In this document: piece by piece, positions 51,985 to 61,496 of the stretch
Numbering within the stretch: the first letter of the stretch is position 1
Layout: every line of letters starts with the position of its first letter
From: KBS50 sp042434095
Lineage (GTDB): Bacteria > Actinomycetota > Actinomycetes > Mycobacteriales > Micromonosporaceae
Direction: 5' to 3'
DNA length: 64,000 nucleotides
NCBI RefSeq assembly: GCF_042434095.1
Contig: NZ_JBHLUE010000004.1
Coordinates: 558,001 to 622,000, forward strand
Position numbers and translations under genes: made by a program
Notes under the pieces: model-generated
What the model was told of the DNA's origin: nothing
What the model saw: the letters and a program-made list of their open reading frames with translations, nothing else
The model's database searches: none

Positions 51985-53901
51985 ATGGACGAGCTGGTGC
52001 GGGTGGATGGGGCGATAACGACCTGCCTCGCCGCGCCGTTGTGGGCGATGCGCGAGGACAGCCTCGTGGCCGCGCTCGATGATGTCCAACGACTGAGCCA
52101 GCGGCTGATGGTGTTACGGCTCGCCCTGGTGCGCGAGGTCGATGGCCGAGGGGTGGCCCGTGCCGAGGGCGCCACCTCCACGGCAGTGTGGCTGCGGGAC
52201 CGGCTCCGGCTGTCCATCAAGGAGGCCCGGCGGCTCGTCGCTGATGCCGCCTGGCTTGATGGCGGCGTCGAAAGTCCGGTGCCCGACGCCGCGGAGCCGG
52301 CCGGCGGGGGCCTGATCCTGGCCGCACCGACAACCGGCCCGGACAGCCGCCACGCCGGTCCAGCCGACCAGGCCGTCCCTGCGCGTACGGCCGACCGGTT
52401 CGACGGGCTCGGCACGGCGCCCGATCCGACACCTGGTGCCGGCAAGGCGCCCGATCCGACGCCTGGTCCCGGCCCGGCGCCCGATCCGACACCTGATCAC
52501 GGCACGGCACTCGACCCGGCGCCAGGGCCCGGCACGGCACTCGACGCGGCATCTGGGTTCGGCGGGGTGCCCGAGATCAATGGCGCTCCCGGGCTCAACG
52601 CGGCGATCGGCTGCGGTGCCGCGGCCGCGGGTCCGGTGTTGCGGGGAGCCCTCGGCAGCGGGTCACTGAGCCTCGATCAGGCAAGAATCATCGCCAATGC
52701 CGTCGAGAGCGTCCGGCGAGAGGCCGGGGCGGACACCGCCGACAAGGCGCTGCACACGCTGTTGGCCGACGCCCGTCAATTCGAGCCGAGGGCGCTCGGC
52801 GCGCTCGCCAGCCGGATCCTCTGGCACGTCGCACCGGATGCGGCCGAGGAGGCCGACCGAGCGGCCCTGCGGCGCGCGGACGATGAGGCCCGACGCCGCC
52901 GGCATCTGACGTTGTCCACCACCGACGACGGGTGGATGCGGATGCGCGGCGTCCTCGATGCCGAGGCCGGTGCCACGCTGCTGGCCGCCCTCGATCCGCT
53001 CACCCGGCCCGCCGGCCCCGGCGACGGGCGGTCCCCCGGGCAACGCCGGCACGACGCGTTGAACGAGATCTGCCGACTCGCGCTGCGCACGGGCGAGTTG
53101 CCCGACAACGGTGGCGAGCCGGCTCAGATCGTCGTCACCACCGACTACCGGAGCCTCGCCACGCTGATGATGAGCGGCGAACCGGACAGCACGGCAATGG
53201 ACGCCGACCGCGGCGCCACCCACGGCAAGGCCGCCGAACGCCGCGGCCGGATCCGCCCGCGCCGCCCACGCGGCGGTCCGATCAGCCCAGCCGTCGGCCG
53301 CCCAGCCACCGCCAGCTCAACCACCGACCGGCGTACCCACGGTGGATCGTCTGCCCTGGCCCGGCGAGCCACCTCGGTGCTCGGTCGGGACCCGCTCCGC
53401 GCCGGCCGCGCCATCGGCGAGCCGGCGCCGCTCCCCCGGCCGTCGGCGGCCGGAGCTGCCCGACACCCCGGTCTCGGTCCCGGCTCCGTCGACCATGGCC
53501 TCCGGCTCACTCCCGAAACCGTCCGCCGGCTGGCGTGCGACGCCGCGATCCTGCCCGCCGTCCTCGGTGGCCGCGGCCAGATCCTGGATTTCGGCCGCCA
53601 ACGCCGCCTGTTCACCGGGCCGCTCCGCCGGGCGCTCGTCCTGCGCGATCGCGGCTGCGCCTTCCCGGGCTGCGATCGACCACCCCGCTGGGCTGATGCC
53701 CACCACATCAGGCATTGGGCGGACGGCGGCGAAACCGCGCTGCACAACGCCGTCCTGCTCTGCCGCCACCACCACGGGGTACTGCACGAGGGCGAATGGG
53801 AGATCCGTATGGGGGCCGACGGGCACCCCCTGTTCATCCCGCCAGCCTGGATCGATCCCGAGCAACGCCCGCGGCGCAACCGCTGCCATGACGGCCGCTG
53901 A
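51985..53901 (+). CDS. DUF222/HNH endonuclease family protein (13E12-like)
   Basis: 638 residues from ATG 51985 (GTG 51982 also possible). N-terminal DUF222 region split by a 50-residue APDPTPG repeat (residues ~143-195) and a second insertion of Arg-rich sequence (~415-500). C-terminal HNH: CAFPGCDRPPRWADAHHIRHWADGGETALHNAVLLCRHHHGVLHEG, with both zinc cysteines and the HH catalytic pair. A TTA codon (52114-52116), rare at this GC, and lower codon bias than its neighbours suggest transfer or weak selection. Members are multi-copy in actinobacteria; function debated. Confidence 0.9.
   Translation: MDELVRVDGAITTCLAAPLWAMREDSLVAALDDVQRLSQRLMVLRLALVREVDGRGVARAEGATSTAVWLRDRLRLSIKEARRLVADAAWLDGGVESPVPDAAEPAGGGLILAAPTTGPDSRHAGPADQAVPARTADRFDGLGTAPDPTPGAGKAPDPTPGPGPAPDPTPDHGTALDPAPGPGTALDAASGFGGVPEINGAPGLNAAIGCGAAAAGPVLRGALGSGSLSLDQARIIANAVESVRREAGADTADKALHTLLADARQFEPRALGALASRILWHVAPDAAEEADRAALRRADDEARRRRHLTLSTTDDGWMRMRGVLDAEAGATLLAALDPLTRPAGPGDGRSPGQRRHDALNEICRLALRTGELPDNGGEPAQIVVTTDYRSLATLMMSGEPDSTAMDADRGATHGKAAERRGRIRPRRPRGGPISPAVGRPATASSTTDRRTHGGSSALARRATSVLGRDPLRAGRAIGEPAPLPRPSAAGAARHPGLGPGSVDHGLRLTPETVRRLACDAAILPAVLGGRGQILDFGRQRRLFTGPLRRALVLRDRGCAFPGCDRPPRWADAHHIRHWADGGETALHNAVLLCRHHHGVLHEGEWEIRMGADGHPLFIPPAWIDPEQRPRRNRCHDGR
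52411..52560 (+). repeat. 30-bp in-frame tandem repeat, five units
   Basis: Units begin exactly every 30 bp at 52411, 52441, 52471, 52501 and 52531, with a decayed sixth from 52561. They encode GTAPDPTPGA-type decapeptides inside the DUF222 region. Early units are nearly identical and later ones diverge. Confidence 0.92.
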
Positions 53902-54241
53902 GGGGCGCCGCGCAACGCGCTCAGCCCCGGTCGCCGGCACCGGTCTGCCCGGCTCCACGGCGGCCGCCATGAACGCTTGACCCAACGACCAGCCACCGGG
54001 CCACGACCGCACGCCGGCCGGCACCGTCCGCCAGCGGCACGCCGGCCAGCACCGTCCCCCAGCACCGCCGCCCCCAGCAGCCGTATGCCTGGAGCTGCGG
54101 CCGGACCGGGCCGGTCTCGCTGGTTCCGTCCGTACGGGGGACGCGAAACCCGGTGATACCGCGGTGAAACCACGGCGATCCGGCCGGCCGGCACGCTCTT
54201 CCTGGGCGTGGCCAACGGGGCCACCGGAGAGTCGAGGAACC
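53902..54241. other. 340-bp intergenic region before the second drrAB-like operon
   Basis: No gene seen. It holds a weak GCTGAG/CTCAGC hairpin near 53897-53925, two imperfect ~28-bp direct repeats (GCACGCCGGCC-containing, about 54009 and 54037), and three 11-bp-spaced heptamers at 54151-54179. Confidence 0.6.
54151..54179 (+). promoter_or_regulatory. Candidate SARP operator: three heptamers at 11-bp spacing
   Basis: CGGTGAT (54151), CGGTGAA (54162) and CGGCGAT (54173), each followed by a 4-bp spacer, an exact 11-bp period. This is the architecture known for SARP-binding sites. It lies 62 bp upstream of the drrA-like ATG. The SARP gene that converges on this operon is the obvious candidate regulator. 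Confidence 0.65.
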
Positions 54242-55276
54242 ATGACCAGCGATTCCCCACCGGCCATCAGCGCCACCGGGCTGCGCAAGTCGTACGGCGA
54301 CCACACCGTGCTGGACGGCATCGACCTGCACGTGCCGGCCGGCACCGTCTTCTCGCTGCTCGGCCCGAACGGCGCCGGCAAGACCACCACCGTGCAGATC
54401 CTCTCCACGCTGATCCGCGCCGACGGCGGCCGGGCCACGGTGGCCGGGCACGACCTGGGCCGGGCTCCCCAGGCGGTCCGGGCGGCGATCGGCGTCACCG
54501 GCCAGTTCTCGGCGGTCGACAACCTGCTGACCGGTGAGGAGAACCTGCTCCTGATGGCCGACCTGCACCACCTCGACCGGGCCGAGGGCCGGCGGCGGGC
54601 GGCCGACCTGCTGGAGAGGTTCGGCCTCACCGACGCGGCGCGCAAGCCCGGCGCCACGTACTCCGGTGGCATGCGCCGCCGGCTCGACCTGGCCATGGGG
54701 CTGGTGGGCCGGCCACGGCTGATCTTCCTGGACGAGCCGACCACCGGGCTGGACCCGCGGAGCCGGCGCGAGATGTGGGGGATCATCCGGGATCTGATCG
54801 CCGACGGCGTGACGATCTTCCTGACCACCCAGTACCTGGAGGAGGCCGACCAGCTTGCCGACCGGATCGCGCTGCTGGACCACGGCCGGCTGGTGGCCGA
54901 GGGTACGCCGGCGGAGCTGAAGCGGCTGGTTCCCGGCGGTCACATCGAGTTGCGGTTCACCGATCCGGCCGAGTTCGATCGGGCGGCCCGGGTCCTCGGC
55001 GAGGCCGCCCGGAACGACGAGACGCTCAGCCTGCAGGTGCCCAGCGACGGCGGGGTGGGGGCGCTACGCACGGTGCTCCGGCGGCTCGACGAGACGGACG
55101 TACAGGTGGAGGGCCTGTCCGTGCACAACCCGGACCTCGACGACGTGTTCCTCTCGCTGACCGGGCAGACCGAACCCGGCGGCACCGGGCCCGCCCCCCG
55201 CGCCGGCACCACCGAACCAAACCCCCACGCCGGCGACGCCGGACCCACCGACCACGCCGAGGAGGCCGTGCGATGA
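54242..55276 (+). CDS. ABC transporter ATP-binding protein (DrrA-like), second copy
   Basis: 344 residues from ATG 54242, GAGGAA upstream. Walker A GPNGAGKTTT, GVTGQFSAVDN, YSGGMRRRLDLAMGL, LIFLDEPTTGLDPRSRREM and LTTQYLEEADQLADRIALLDHG are present. Paralogous to the ATPase at 3649-4728 along the whole conserved length, but the C-terminal tail differs (a GTEPNPHAGDAGPTDHAEEA run here). Overlaps the permease by ATGA. Confidence 0.94.
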   Translation: MTSDSPPAISATGLRKSYGDHTVLDGIDLHVPAGTVFSLLGPNGAGKTTTVQILSTLIRADGGRATVAGHDLGRAPQAVRAAIGVTGQFSAVDNLLTGEENLLLMADLHHLDRAEGRRRAADLLERFGLTDAARKPGATYSGGMRRRLDLAMGLVGRPRLIFLDEPTTGLDPRSRREMWGIIRDLIADGVTIFLTTQYLEEADQLADRIALLDHGRLVAEGTPAELKRLVPGGHIELRFTDPAEFDRAARVLGEAARNDETLSLQVPSDGGVGALRTVLRRLDETDVQVEGLSVHNPDLDDVFLSLTGQTEPGGTGPAPRAGTTEPNPHAGDAGPTDHAEEAVR

Positions 55277-56064
55277 CCACGCTGAGCTATGCGGTACGCG
55301 ACAACGCCACCATGCTGCGCCGCACCCTGAAGCGGATCCTGCGCTATCCGTCGATGACGCTGCTGCTCGTCGGGATGCCAGTCGTCTTCCTGCTGTTGTT
55401 CGTGTACGTCTTCGGCGGCACCCTCGGCAACGGCCTCGGCGGCGCCGGCGGTCGCGCCGAGTACGTCCGGTACGTCATTCCCGGCATCCTGCTGATGACC
55501 GTGGCGGCGGCCGCCAACGGCACCGCGGTCTCGGTGTCGATGGACATGACCGAGGGGATCGTGGCGCGCTTCCGCACCATGGCCATCGCCCGCGCGTCCG
55601 TGCTGACCGGGCACGTCCTCGGCAGCGTCATCCAGTCCATGGCCGGGCTGGCCATCGTGCTGGCGGTGGGCTTCCTCATCGGGTTCCGCGCCACCACCGA
55701 TCCGGTCCGGTGGTTGGCCGCGGCCGGTCTGCTGGCGCTCGTGTCGGTCGCCTTCGTCTGGCTGTGCGTTGCGCTCGGCCTGGTGGCCAAGACGGTCGAG
55801 AGCGCGAGCAACCTGCCGATGCCGCTGACCCTGCTGCCGTTCCTGGGCAGCGGGTTCGTGCCCACCGACTCGATGCCGGTGGGGCTGCGCCAGTTCGCCG
55901 AGTACCAGCCGTTCACCCCGATCATCGAAACCCTGCGGGGGCTGCTGACGGGTGGCCCGATCGGCGGCAACGGCGTTGCGGCGCTGGCCTGGTGTGTGGG
56001 CATCGCCCTGGTCAGCTACCTGTGGGCCAGGCGGCTCTACAACCGCGACCCCGCGCCGCACTGA
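55273..56064 (+). CDS. ABC-2 type transporter permease (DrrB-like), second copy
   Basis: 263 residues, six membrane segments. YPSMTLLLVGMPVVFLLLFVYVFGGTLG, VIPGILLMTVAAAANGTAVSVSMDMTEGIVARFRTMAIARASVLTGHVLGSVIQS, and LTLLPFLGSGFVPTDSMPVGLRQFAEYQPFTPIIETLRGLLTGGPIG are the DrrB hallmarks. Ends 28 bp before the convergent SARP gene's stop, separated by a hexanucleotide repeat. Confidence 0.93.
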   Translation: MTTLSYAVRDNATMLRRTLKRILRYPSMTLLLVGMPVVFLLLFVYVFGGTLGNGLGGAGGRAEYVRYVIPGILLMTVAAAANGTAVSVSMDMTEGIVARFRTMAIARASVLTGHVLGSVIQSMAGLAIVLAVGFLIGFRATTDPVRWLAAAGLLALVSVAFVWLCVALGLVAKTVESASNLPMPLTLLPFLGSGFVPTDSMPVGLRQFAEYQPFTPIIETLRGLLTGGPIGGNGVAALAWCVGIALVSYLWARRLYNRDPAPH

Positions 56065-56090
56065 CGGGGACGGGGACGGGGACGGGGACG
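56065..56090. repeat. GGGGAC hexanucleotide repeat
   Basis: Four and a half tandem GGGGAC units fill the 28-bp gap between the convergent permease and SARP stops. Confidence 0.9.
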
Positions 56091-56092
56091 GC

Positions 56093-59000
56093 TCAGGGCC
56101 GGTCGCGCAACGCCGCAAGGGCGGCGGCCCGCAGCCGGTCGCCGTCCAGGCCGGCGTACGACGAGACGGCATCGTCGTACGCCGGCCGGTCGGCGCGTTC
56201 CGCGGCCTGCCGGGCGGTCTCGGCGGACAGCGTGGGAAAGTTCCGGGGGTACCCGAGACGCTGGGCGAGCGCCACCAGCCGGATCCCGGACCGGATGGCC
56301 CGCTCGTCGCCGGTGCTCTCGGCTCGGGCGAGGTCCACGAGGCCCAGCGACACGGTGAACAGCCCGCAGAGGCGCAGTTCCAGCACGTACGGCGGCGGAC
56401 TCTCCAGCGGGTGGTCGAGCATCGCGGTCAGCTGGTCCGACAGCTCGGTGACGAGCGGGGCCACCAGCTCGGACCGGCCGTGCCGGGCGTGCGCCACCAC
56501 GGTGGCGGCCTGCGCCTCCACGGCCCACGGGTTCACCGCGCCGGAGATTCCCGGCACGACCTCGTCGTCCCGGTCGCGGATCGCCGCCACGACCCGGCGC
56601 CACGATTCGAGCCCGGCCGCCACGTCGCCCTGGGCCAGCAGCAACTCGGCCCGGACGCTCAGCGGGTAGCCGGGGCCGTTGTTGTCGGCCCCCGTCGACT
56701 CGGTGCCCGCCAGCCAGCGTTCGGCCTCGGCGAGGTCGCCGAGCCGCACGCTGGCGAGGGCGAGCCACACCCGCAACCCGGTCAGGTCCGCGGTCATCTC
56801 CATCCGTTCCAGCGCGGGCAGCGCCGTCAGCAGGCAATCGCGGGCCTCGGCGGCCTCCTCCCGCTGCAGGTGCAGCTCGGCGACCCGGGCATGGCCCAGG
56901 GCCCCCAACCAGAGCGAGACGTCCGTGGTCACCAGCCGCGCCATCCGCCGGGCCGCGGCCAGCGCCCGGTCCGGGTCGTACGACGTCTCCCACAGGTAGC
57001 TGGCGATGCCATTGGCGACGCCGGCCACCAGCGGTTCGCCGCTGTCGCAGAGCGCGAGCAGCGCGGCCGGGTCGTCCCGGGCCGCGTTCATCACGATGGC
57101 CGTGGCGCCGCCCAGGGAGGCCGGGTCGGCCGGGGGCAGCCGGCGCAGCGTGACCATCGCGCGGACCGCCCGCGGTCCGAGGATGCTCATCACGAAGCTG
57201 ACGCACAGCACCGCCACCTGCCGGGTGGCCTCGACGTGCCGGGGGTCGGGCCGGTAGTGCGACAGCAGCCGGCCGGTGTCGGCGACCAGGTCGTTCAGCC
57301 GGGCGTAACTCGACTCGATCGTCCACAGTTCGGCCAGCGGGGCGGCGATGGCCACCATCGCGGCGGCGTCGTCGCGGGCCAGCCCGTACCGGAGCGCCAG
57401 CAGCAGATTGTCCTGCTCGGCGCGGACCCGTTCGAGGGCCGGCAGCGGCCCGGGGCCGAGCAGCCGACCCTGGTGCGCGAGGCCGAAGTCGGCGGCCCAG
57501 CCGAGGAACGCGTCAATGGTCCGCTCGGTCTCCCCGGCGGCGTCGCGGCGGGCGGCGCTGAACTCGCGTACCGTCTCCAGCATCCGGAACCGGGTGCCGG
57601 AGACGGTGTCGACCACCTTGACCAGCGACTGGTCCACGAGGTTTTCCAGCACGGCCAGCACGTCGTCCCGATCGTCGAGGACGTGCCGCGCGGCGTCGGA
57701 CGAGAAACCGTCCGGAAAGATCGACAACGCGCGCATGGCGGCCTGCCCGGCCGGATCCAGCAGGTTCCAGCTCCAGTCGACCACCGCGCCCAGCGTGCGG
57801 TGCCGGTCCGGCGCGTCCCGGGGAGCGCCGCGGAGCACCGCGAACCGGTCGGTCAGCCGCCGGGTCAGTTCCGGGACCGACATGACCCGGGTACGCGCGG
57901 CCGCCAGCTCGACGGCCAGCGGCAGCCCGTCGAGGTGCGAGCAGAGTTCCCGCACCGCGTCGTCGGGCAGGTCCACCCCGGTGCGGACGGCCCGGGCCCG
58001 CTGGCCGAACAGCTCCACCGCGGTCGGCAGGCCCAGCTCGGGCAGCAGGTAGACGGCCTCGGCGGACAGCCCCAGCGGCGCCCGGCTGGTGGTCAGCACG
58101 CGCACCTCGCGAGTCAGCGCCACCAGTGCCCGCACCAGGTCGGCCGCGCCGGCCAGCACGTGCTCGCAGTTGTCCAGCACCAGCAGGGCAGGGCCGGCGC
58201 CGAGCATGGCGGCGATGCCGGCGGCCGGATCGGGCCGGTCGCTCCGCCGGCCGACCGCGGTGCGGGCGGTGTCGCCCACGCCGAGCGACGCGGCCACCTC
58301 GGCGGCCACGTCGGCGGCGGCCGTGATGCCGGCCAGCGGCACGACGTGCACCACCGGCTGTTCGGCGACCCGACTGGCCGCGTACGCGAGGCGGGTCTTG
58401 CCGAGACCACCGGGACCGATGATCGAGACCACCCGGGAGCCGCGCAGCAGATCGACCACGGCTGCGATGTCGTCGGCCCGGCCGAGCAGCGGATTCGGCT
58501 CGTGCGGCACGCCGCGCCGGACCGCCGGAGCGGCGGCGTTGAGCAGTTCCCGGTGCGCCGCCCGCAGGGCCTCCCCGGGGTCGGCGCCGAGCCGGTCCCG
58601 CAACGCCAGCCGGTACGCCTCGTACCGCTCCAGCGCTGCGGCCGGACCGGCCGTCGCCGCCTCGCTGCGCAGGAGTTCGCGGAGGATCTCCTCGTCCCGC
58701 GGATGCCGGCTGGCCAGCTCGGTGAGCGGCCCGACCGCCTCCGCCGCCTGGCCGAGCCGGGACAGCGCCAGCGCCCGGATCCGCGCCAGTTCCCGGTACG
58801 TCGCCGCGCGCTCCCGCCGAAGCGCGGACAGCGGATCCACCGCCCCGGACAGCGGCTCCGCCGGTACGTCCGCGCCGACCGGCGGCCCGGCGAAATGCGC
58901 GAGGCCGATCTCGGCGTGCCGGAGCGCGCCGGCCGGATCGCCGGCGCGAGCCCGGTCGGTGGCCGAGGCGACGCAAGCCAGCACCGCGGCCGCGTCGACC

Positions 59001-59341
59001 TGGTCGGCGCGCAGCGTCAGCCGGTAGCCGGTCGGGGTGCGGGCGATCAGGTCGGCGCCGAGCTGGCCGCGGGCCCTGGAGATGAGGATCTGCAGCGCCT
59101 TGGCCGGGTTCTCCGGCCGCTCGTCCGGCCACAGCCCGGCCACCAGCCGTCCGGTGCCGCAACCCCGGGACAGGTCGCCGGCGAGCAGCGCGAGCACGCC
59201 ACCCAGCCGGGCGCCGCTGATCTCCCGACCCCGGTACGCCACGCGCGGCAGCAGGACCAGGTCGGCGCTCGGGGAGCCAGCGTCTGTTCGCGACTGCGGG
59301 GCTCGCAAACCCGGCTCACTCCTCGCGCTCACGGTTACCAA
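56093..59341 (-). CDS. SARP-family regulator with NB-ARC and TPR domains (AfsR-like)
   Basis: 1082 residues. N-terminal OmpR-type winged helix (residues ~25-105, EISGARLGGVLALLAGD...NPAKALQILISRARGQLG...RTPTGYRLTL), BTAD (~110-265, ending RLALRDRLGADPGEALRAAHRELL), NB-ARC with LLGRADDIAAVVDLL and P-loop IIGPGGLGKTRLAYAAS, Walker B LLVLDNCEHVLAG, then TPR-like helices to the end. Probable activator of the convergent drrAB-like operon through the heptamer site at 54151. TTG 59341 or GTG 59332 could be the start; neither has a clear ribosome site. Confidence 0.92.
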   Translation of the reverse strand: MVTVSARSEPGLRAPQSRTDAGSPSADLVLLPRVAYRGREISGARLGGVLALLAGDLSRGCGTGRLVAGLWPDERPENPAKALQILISRARGQLGADLIARTPTGYRLTLRADQVDAAAVLACVASATDRARAGDPAGALRHAEIGLAHFAGPPVGADVPAEPLSGAVDPLSALRRERAATYRELARIRALALSRLGQAAEAVGPLTELASRHPRDEEILRELLRSEAATAGPAAALERYEAYRLALRDRLGADPGEALRAAHRELLNAAAPAVRRGVPHEPNPLLGRADDIAAVVDLLRGSRVVSIIGPGGLGKTRLAYAASRVAEQPVVHVVPLAGITAAADVAAEVAASLGVGDTARTAVGRRSDRPDPAAGIAAMLGAGPALLVLDNCEHVLAGAADLVRALVALTREVRVLTTSRAPLGLSAEAVYLLPELGLPTAVELFGQRARAVRTGVDLPDDAVRELCSHLDGLPLAVELAAARTRVMSVPELTRRLTDRFAVLRGAPRDAPDRHRTLGAVVDWSWNLLDPAGQAAMRALSIFPDGFSSDAARHVLDDRDDVLAVLENLVDQSLVKVVDTVSGTRFRMLETVREFSAARRDAAGETERTIDAFLGWAADFGLAHQGRLLGPGPLPALERVRAEQDNLLLALRYGLARDDAAAMVAIAAPLAELWTIESSYARLNDLVADTGRLLSHYRPDPRHVEATRQVAVLCVSFVMSILGPRAVRAMVTLRRLPPADPASLGGATAIVMNAARDDPAALLALCDSGEPLVAGVANGIASYLWETSYDPDRALAAARRMARLVTTDVSLWLGALGHARVAELHLQREEAAEARDCLLTALPALERMEMTADLTGLRVWLALASVRLGDLAEAERWLAGTESTGADNNGPGYPLSVRAELLLAQGDVAAGLESWRRVVAAIRDRDDEVVPGISGAVNPWAVEAQAATVVAHARHGRSELVAPLVTELSDQLTAMLDHPLESPPPYVLELRLCGLFTVSLGLVDLARAESTGDERAIRSGIRLVALAQRLGYPRNFPTLSAETARQAAERADRPAYDDAVSSYAGLDGDRLRAAALAALRDRP

Positions 59342-59541
59342 GGTTAGTCCTGGGCGGGGCGCCGCTGCCTGGCCAGGCCGGCGCGACGGCCCGCTCGGCG
59401 AGTGCCAGGGTGGGCATGCGTTAGGCAGGTCTCACCGGCCTGTCGAGCCCCCGCCAAGCGTTTGCGCTACAGCAATGGATGGGTACCTGCTCCGCCCGTA
59501 CGGCCCGGCGGGCGGCGCCGGGACAACCTGGAGGTGCGGCG

Positions 59542-60708
59542 ATGCGCGGACGGCTGCGGTCCGCCGCCGGGTGGGTGCGGTCCGCCGCCGGGCGGGTGCG
59601 GAGCGGTTGGATCCCGCTGGCCGAGGCCAGCGTGGCCGCCACCGTCGCCTGGCTCGTGGCGGCTCATCTGCTGGGTCACCACGATCCGTTCTTCGCCCCC
59701 ACCGCGGCGCTGGGCGTGCTGAGCGAGGCGCGCGGCCGGCGGCTGCGGCAGAGCGCCGAGATCGCTCTCGGCGTGGCGACCGGCGTGCTGGTCGCCGGCC
59801 TGCTGGTGGAGGCGCTTGGCCCCGGCGCCGGCACCATTTTCCTGGTGCTCGTGCTCACCATCGGCATTCTGCTGGCGATCGGGGCCAGCACCACGCTCAT
59901 GGTGCAGGCGTCGCTGTCCGCGTTCTACCTGATCACGGTGGCCGGGCCGAACGAGAGCCTGCTGGCGTACCGGTTCGTGGACGCGCTGATCGGCGGCGCG
60001 GTGGCGCTCGTGGTCAGCCAGCTCGTGGTCGGACGGGATCCGCTCGCCCCGCTGGTGGCCGAGGCCCGGCAGACCTTCGCCGACCTGGCCGGGCTGCTGA
60101 AGGACATCGACGAGGCGTTGCGGGGTTGCGACGAGGCGGCTGCCCGCGCGGTGCTGGCCCGGGCGCGCCGGGTGGACGACTGCGTCGAGCGGTTGCAGTG
60201 CGCGGTGCTGGCCGCCGGGGAGACGCTCCGGCTCCGGGTCCGGCGACGCCGGCACCTCGGGCAGGTCCAGGATGTCGGGGAAACCGCGCGGCAGCTCGAC
60301 TACGCGGCGCGGAACATTCGGGTGCTCGCCCGCGCGGCTGTCACGCTCACCCGGCACCACGAGGAGACCCCGGCCGAGCTGATCGAGGCGATCAGGGCGC
60401 TGGGCGTCGCGTCGGCCGCCGCGGGCGACGCGCTGGCCGACGATCTCGCCGGCCGAACCGCCGACCGGCACGTGCGGCGCGCCGACGAGGCGGCCATGGC
60501 GGCGGTACGCCTCGGTGCCCGCCTGCTCGACACCGACCCGCCGCTGCCGCTCGTCATGATCATCGGTCAGGTCCGGGCAACCGCCATCGACCTGCTGCGC
60601 GGGGTCGGCGAGGACGACATCGAGGTGCTCGACCGGGTGGACGCCGCGCTCGGCCTCACCACCGAGGGACGGGCCCACGGGTCCGCCTGTCCGGCGCCGG
60701 CGGCATGA
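59542..60708 (+). CDS. FUSC-family membrane protein
   Basis: 388 residues from ATG 59542 (GGAGG upstream). Six N-terminal membrane helices with the FUSC/aromatic-acid-exporter pattern (DPFFAPTAALGVLSEARGRRLRQSAEIALGVATGVLVAGL, QASLSAFYLITVAGPNESLLAYRFVDALIGGAVALVVSQL) followed by a helical cytoplasmic domain with HHEETPAELIEAI. Family members export p-hydroxybenzoate-type acids or act in stress; here substrate unknown. Residues ~5-20 include a 21-bp-unit duplication. Confidence 0.88.
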   Translation: MRGRLRSAAGWVRSAAGRVRSGWIPLAEASVAATVAWLVAAHLLGHHDPFFAPTAALGVLSEARGRRLRQSAEIALGVATGVLVAGLLVEALGPGAGTIFLVLVLTIGILLAIGASTTLMVQASLSAFYLITVAGPNESLLAYRFVDALIGGAVALVVSQLVVGRDPLAPLVAEARQTFADLAGLLKDIDEALRGCDEAAARAVLARARRVDDCVERLQCAVLAAGETLRLRVRRRRHLGQVQDVGETARQLDYAARNIRVLARAAVTLTRHHEETPAELIEAIRALGVASAAAGDALADDLAGRTADRHVRRADEAAMAAVRLGARLLDTDPPLPLVMIIGQVRATAIDLLRGVGEDDIEVLDRVDAALGLTTEGRAHGSACPAPAA

Positions 60709-60779
60709 ACGGGTGAGGGTGGGGAAGACTGCCCGGCGCTGCCGGCCGGTACGCGGTCGGGGTCACCGCAAGGGGTCGG

Positions 60780-61496
60780 ATGCCGAACGCGGACGCCGGG
60801 GACCGCGCCGGTCGCCGAGGGCCACGGCCGACGGCCGTGTCCGGGCTGCTGGTGCTGCTCGCCGCCGCCTCCGGCTGGCTCGACGTGCTGTGCCTGGTCC
60901 GGCTGGGCGGATTCTTCGCCAGCATCATCACCGGCAACCTGGTCCAGCTCGGCCGGGCGCTCGCCGGCTGGGACGTCCGCCCGCTGGCCGTCGGTCTGAC
61001 CGCTGTGGCCGGGTACGCGGCCGGGGTGGCCGGCGGGGCGCTCGCGCTGCGCGGGACGCCACCTGGATGGCAGCTCCGGACCACGGTCGCCATGGCCGCG
61101 GAGATGGTCCTGCTCGCCGGCTTCGCGGCCGGCTGGCTGGCCGCCGAGCCGCGTCCAGGCCACCCCGTCGGGCTGGCGCTGCTGGCCGGCGCGGCGGCCG
61201 CGAGCGGTACGCAGAGCATGGTGAGCATCGGGTCCGGGCAGCACAACCCCTCCACCACGTACCTGACCGGCTCGCTCACCGCCATCGTCCGGACCCTCGT
61301 GCTTGACCCGCACCGGGTCGCCGCCACGGCCGGTGGGCTGAGCCGCCTGCTGGGGTTGTTCGCCGGCGCGGCGCTGGGCGCAGTGGGGCTGCGGCTGGCA
61401 CCGGACTGGGCGGGGATCCCACCGGCGGTCCTGGTGGCGGTGGCGGTCCTGATCGCGACCGCTCACCACCGCCAGCGCAGGAAGCGGCGCTGGTAG
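60780..61496 (+). CDS. YoaK/DUF1275 family membrane protein
   Basis: 238 residues, six membrane helices. ASGWLDVLCLVRLGGFFASIITGNLVQLGRAL and GTQSMVSIGSGQHNPSTTYLTGSLTAIVRTL match DUF1275 blocks (the T-G-N motif repeated in both halves). Function unknown, possibly transport. ATG 60780 with AAGGGG upstream. Its last 34 bp overlap the convergent DUF1707 gene. Confidence 0.9.
   Translation: MPNADAGDRAGRRGPRPTAVSGLLVLLAAASGWLDVLCLVRLGGFFASIITGNLVQLGRALAGWDVRPLAVGLTAVAGYAAGVAGGALALRGTPPGWQLRTTVAMAAEMVLLAGFAAGWLAAEPRPGHPVGLALLAGAAAASGTQSMVSIGSGQHNPSTTYLTGSLTAIVRTLVLDPHRVAATAGGLSRLLGLFAGAALGAVGLRLAPDWAGIPPAVLVAVAVLIATAHHRQRRKRRW

Noticed and set aside
59418..59425. GCGTTAGG resembling the start of the 52-bp palindrome
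   Set aside because: Only eight bases match; no arm or centre follows.
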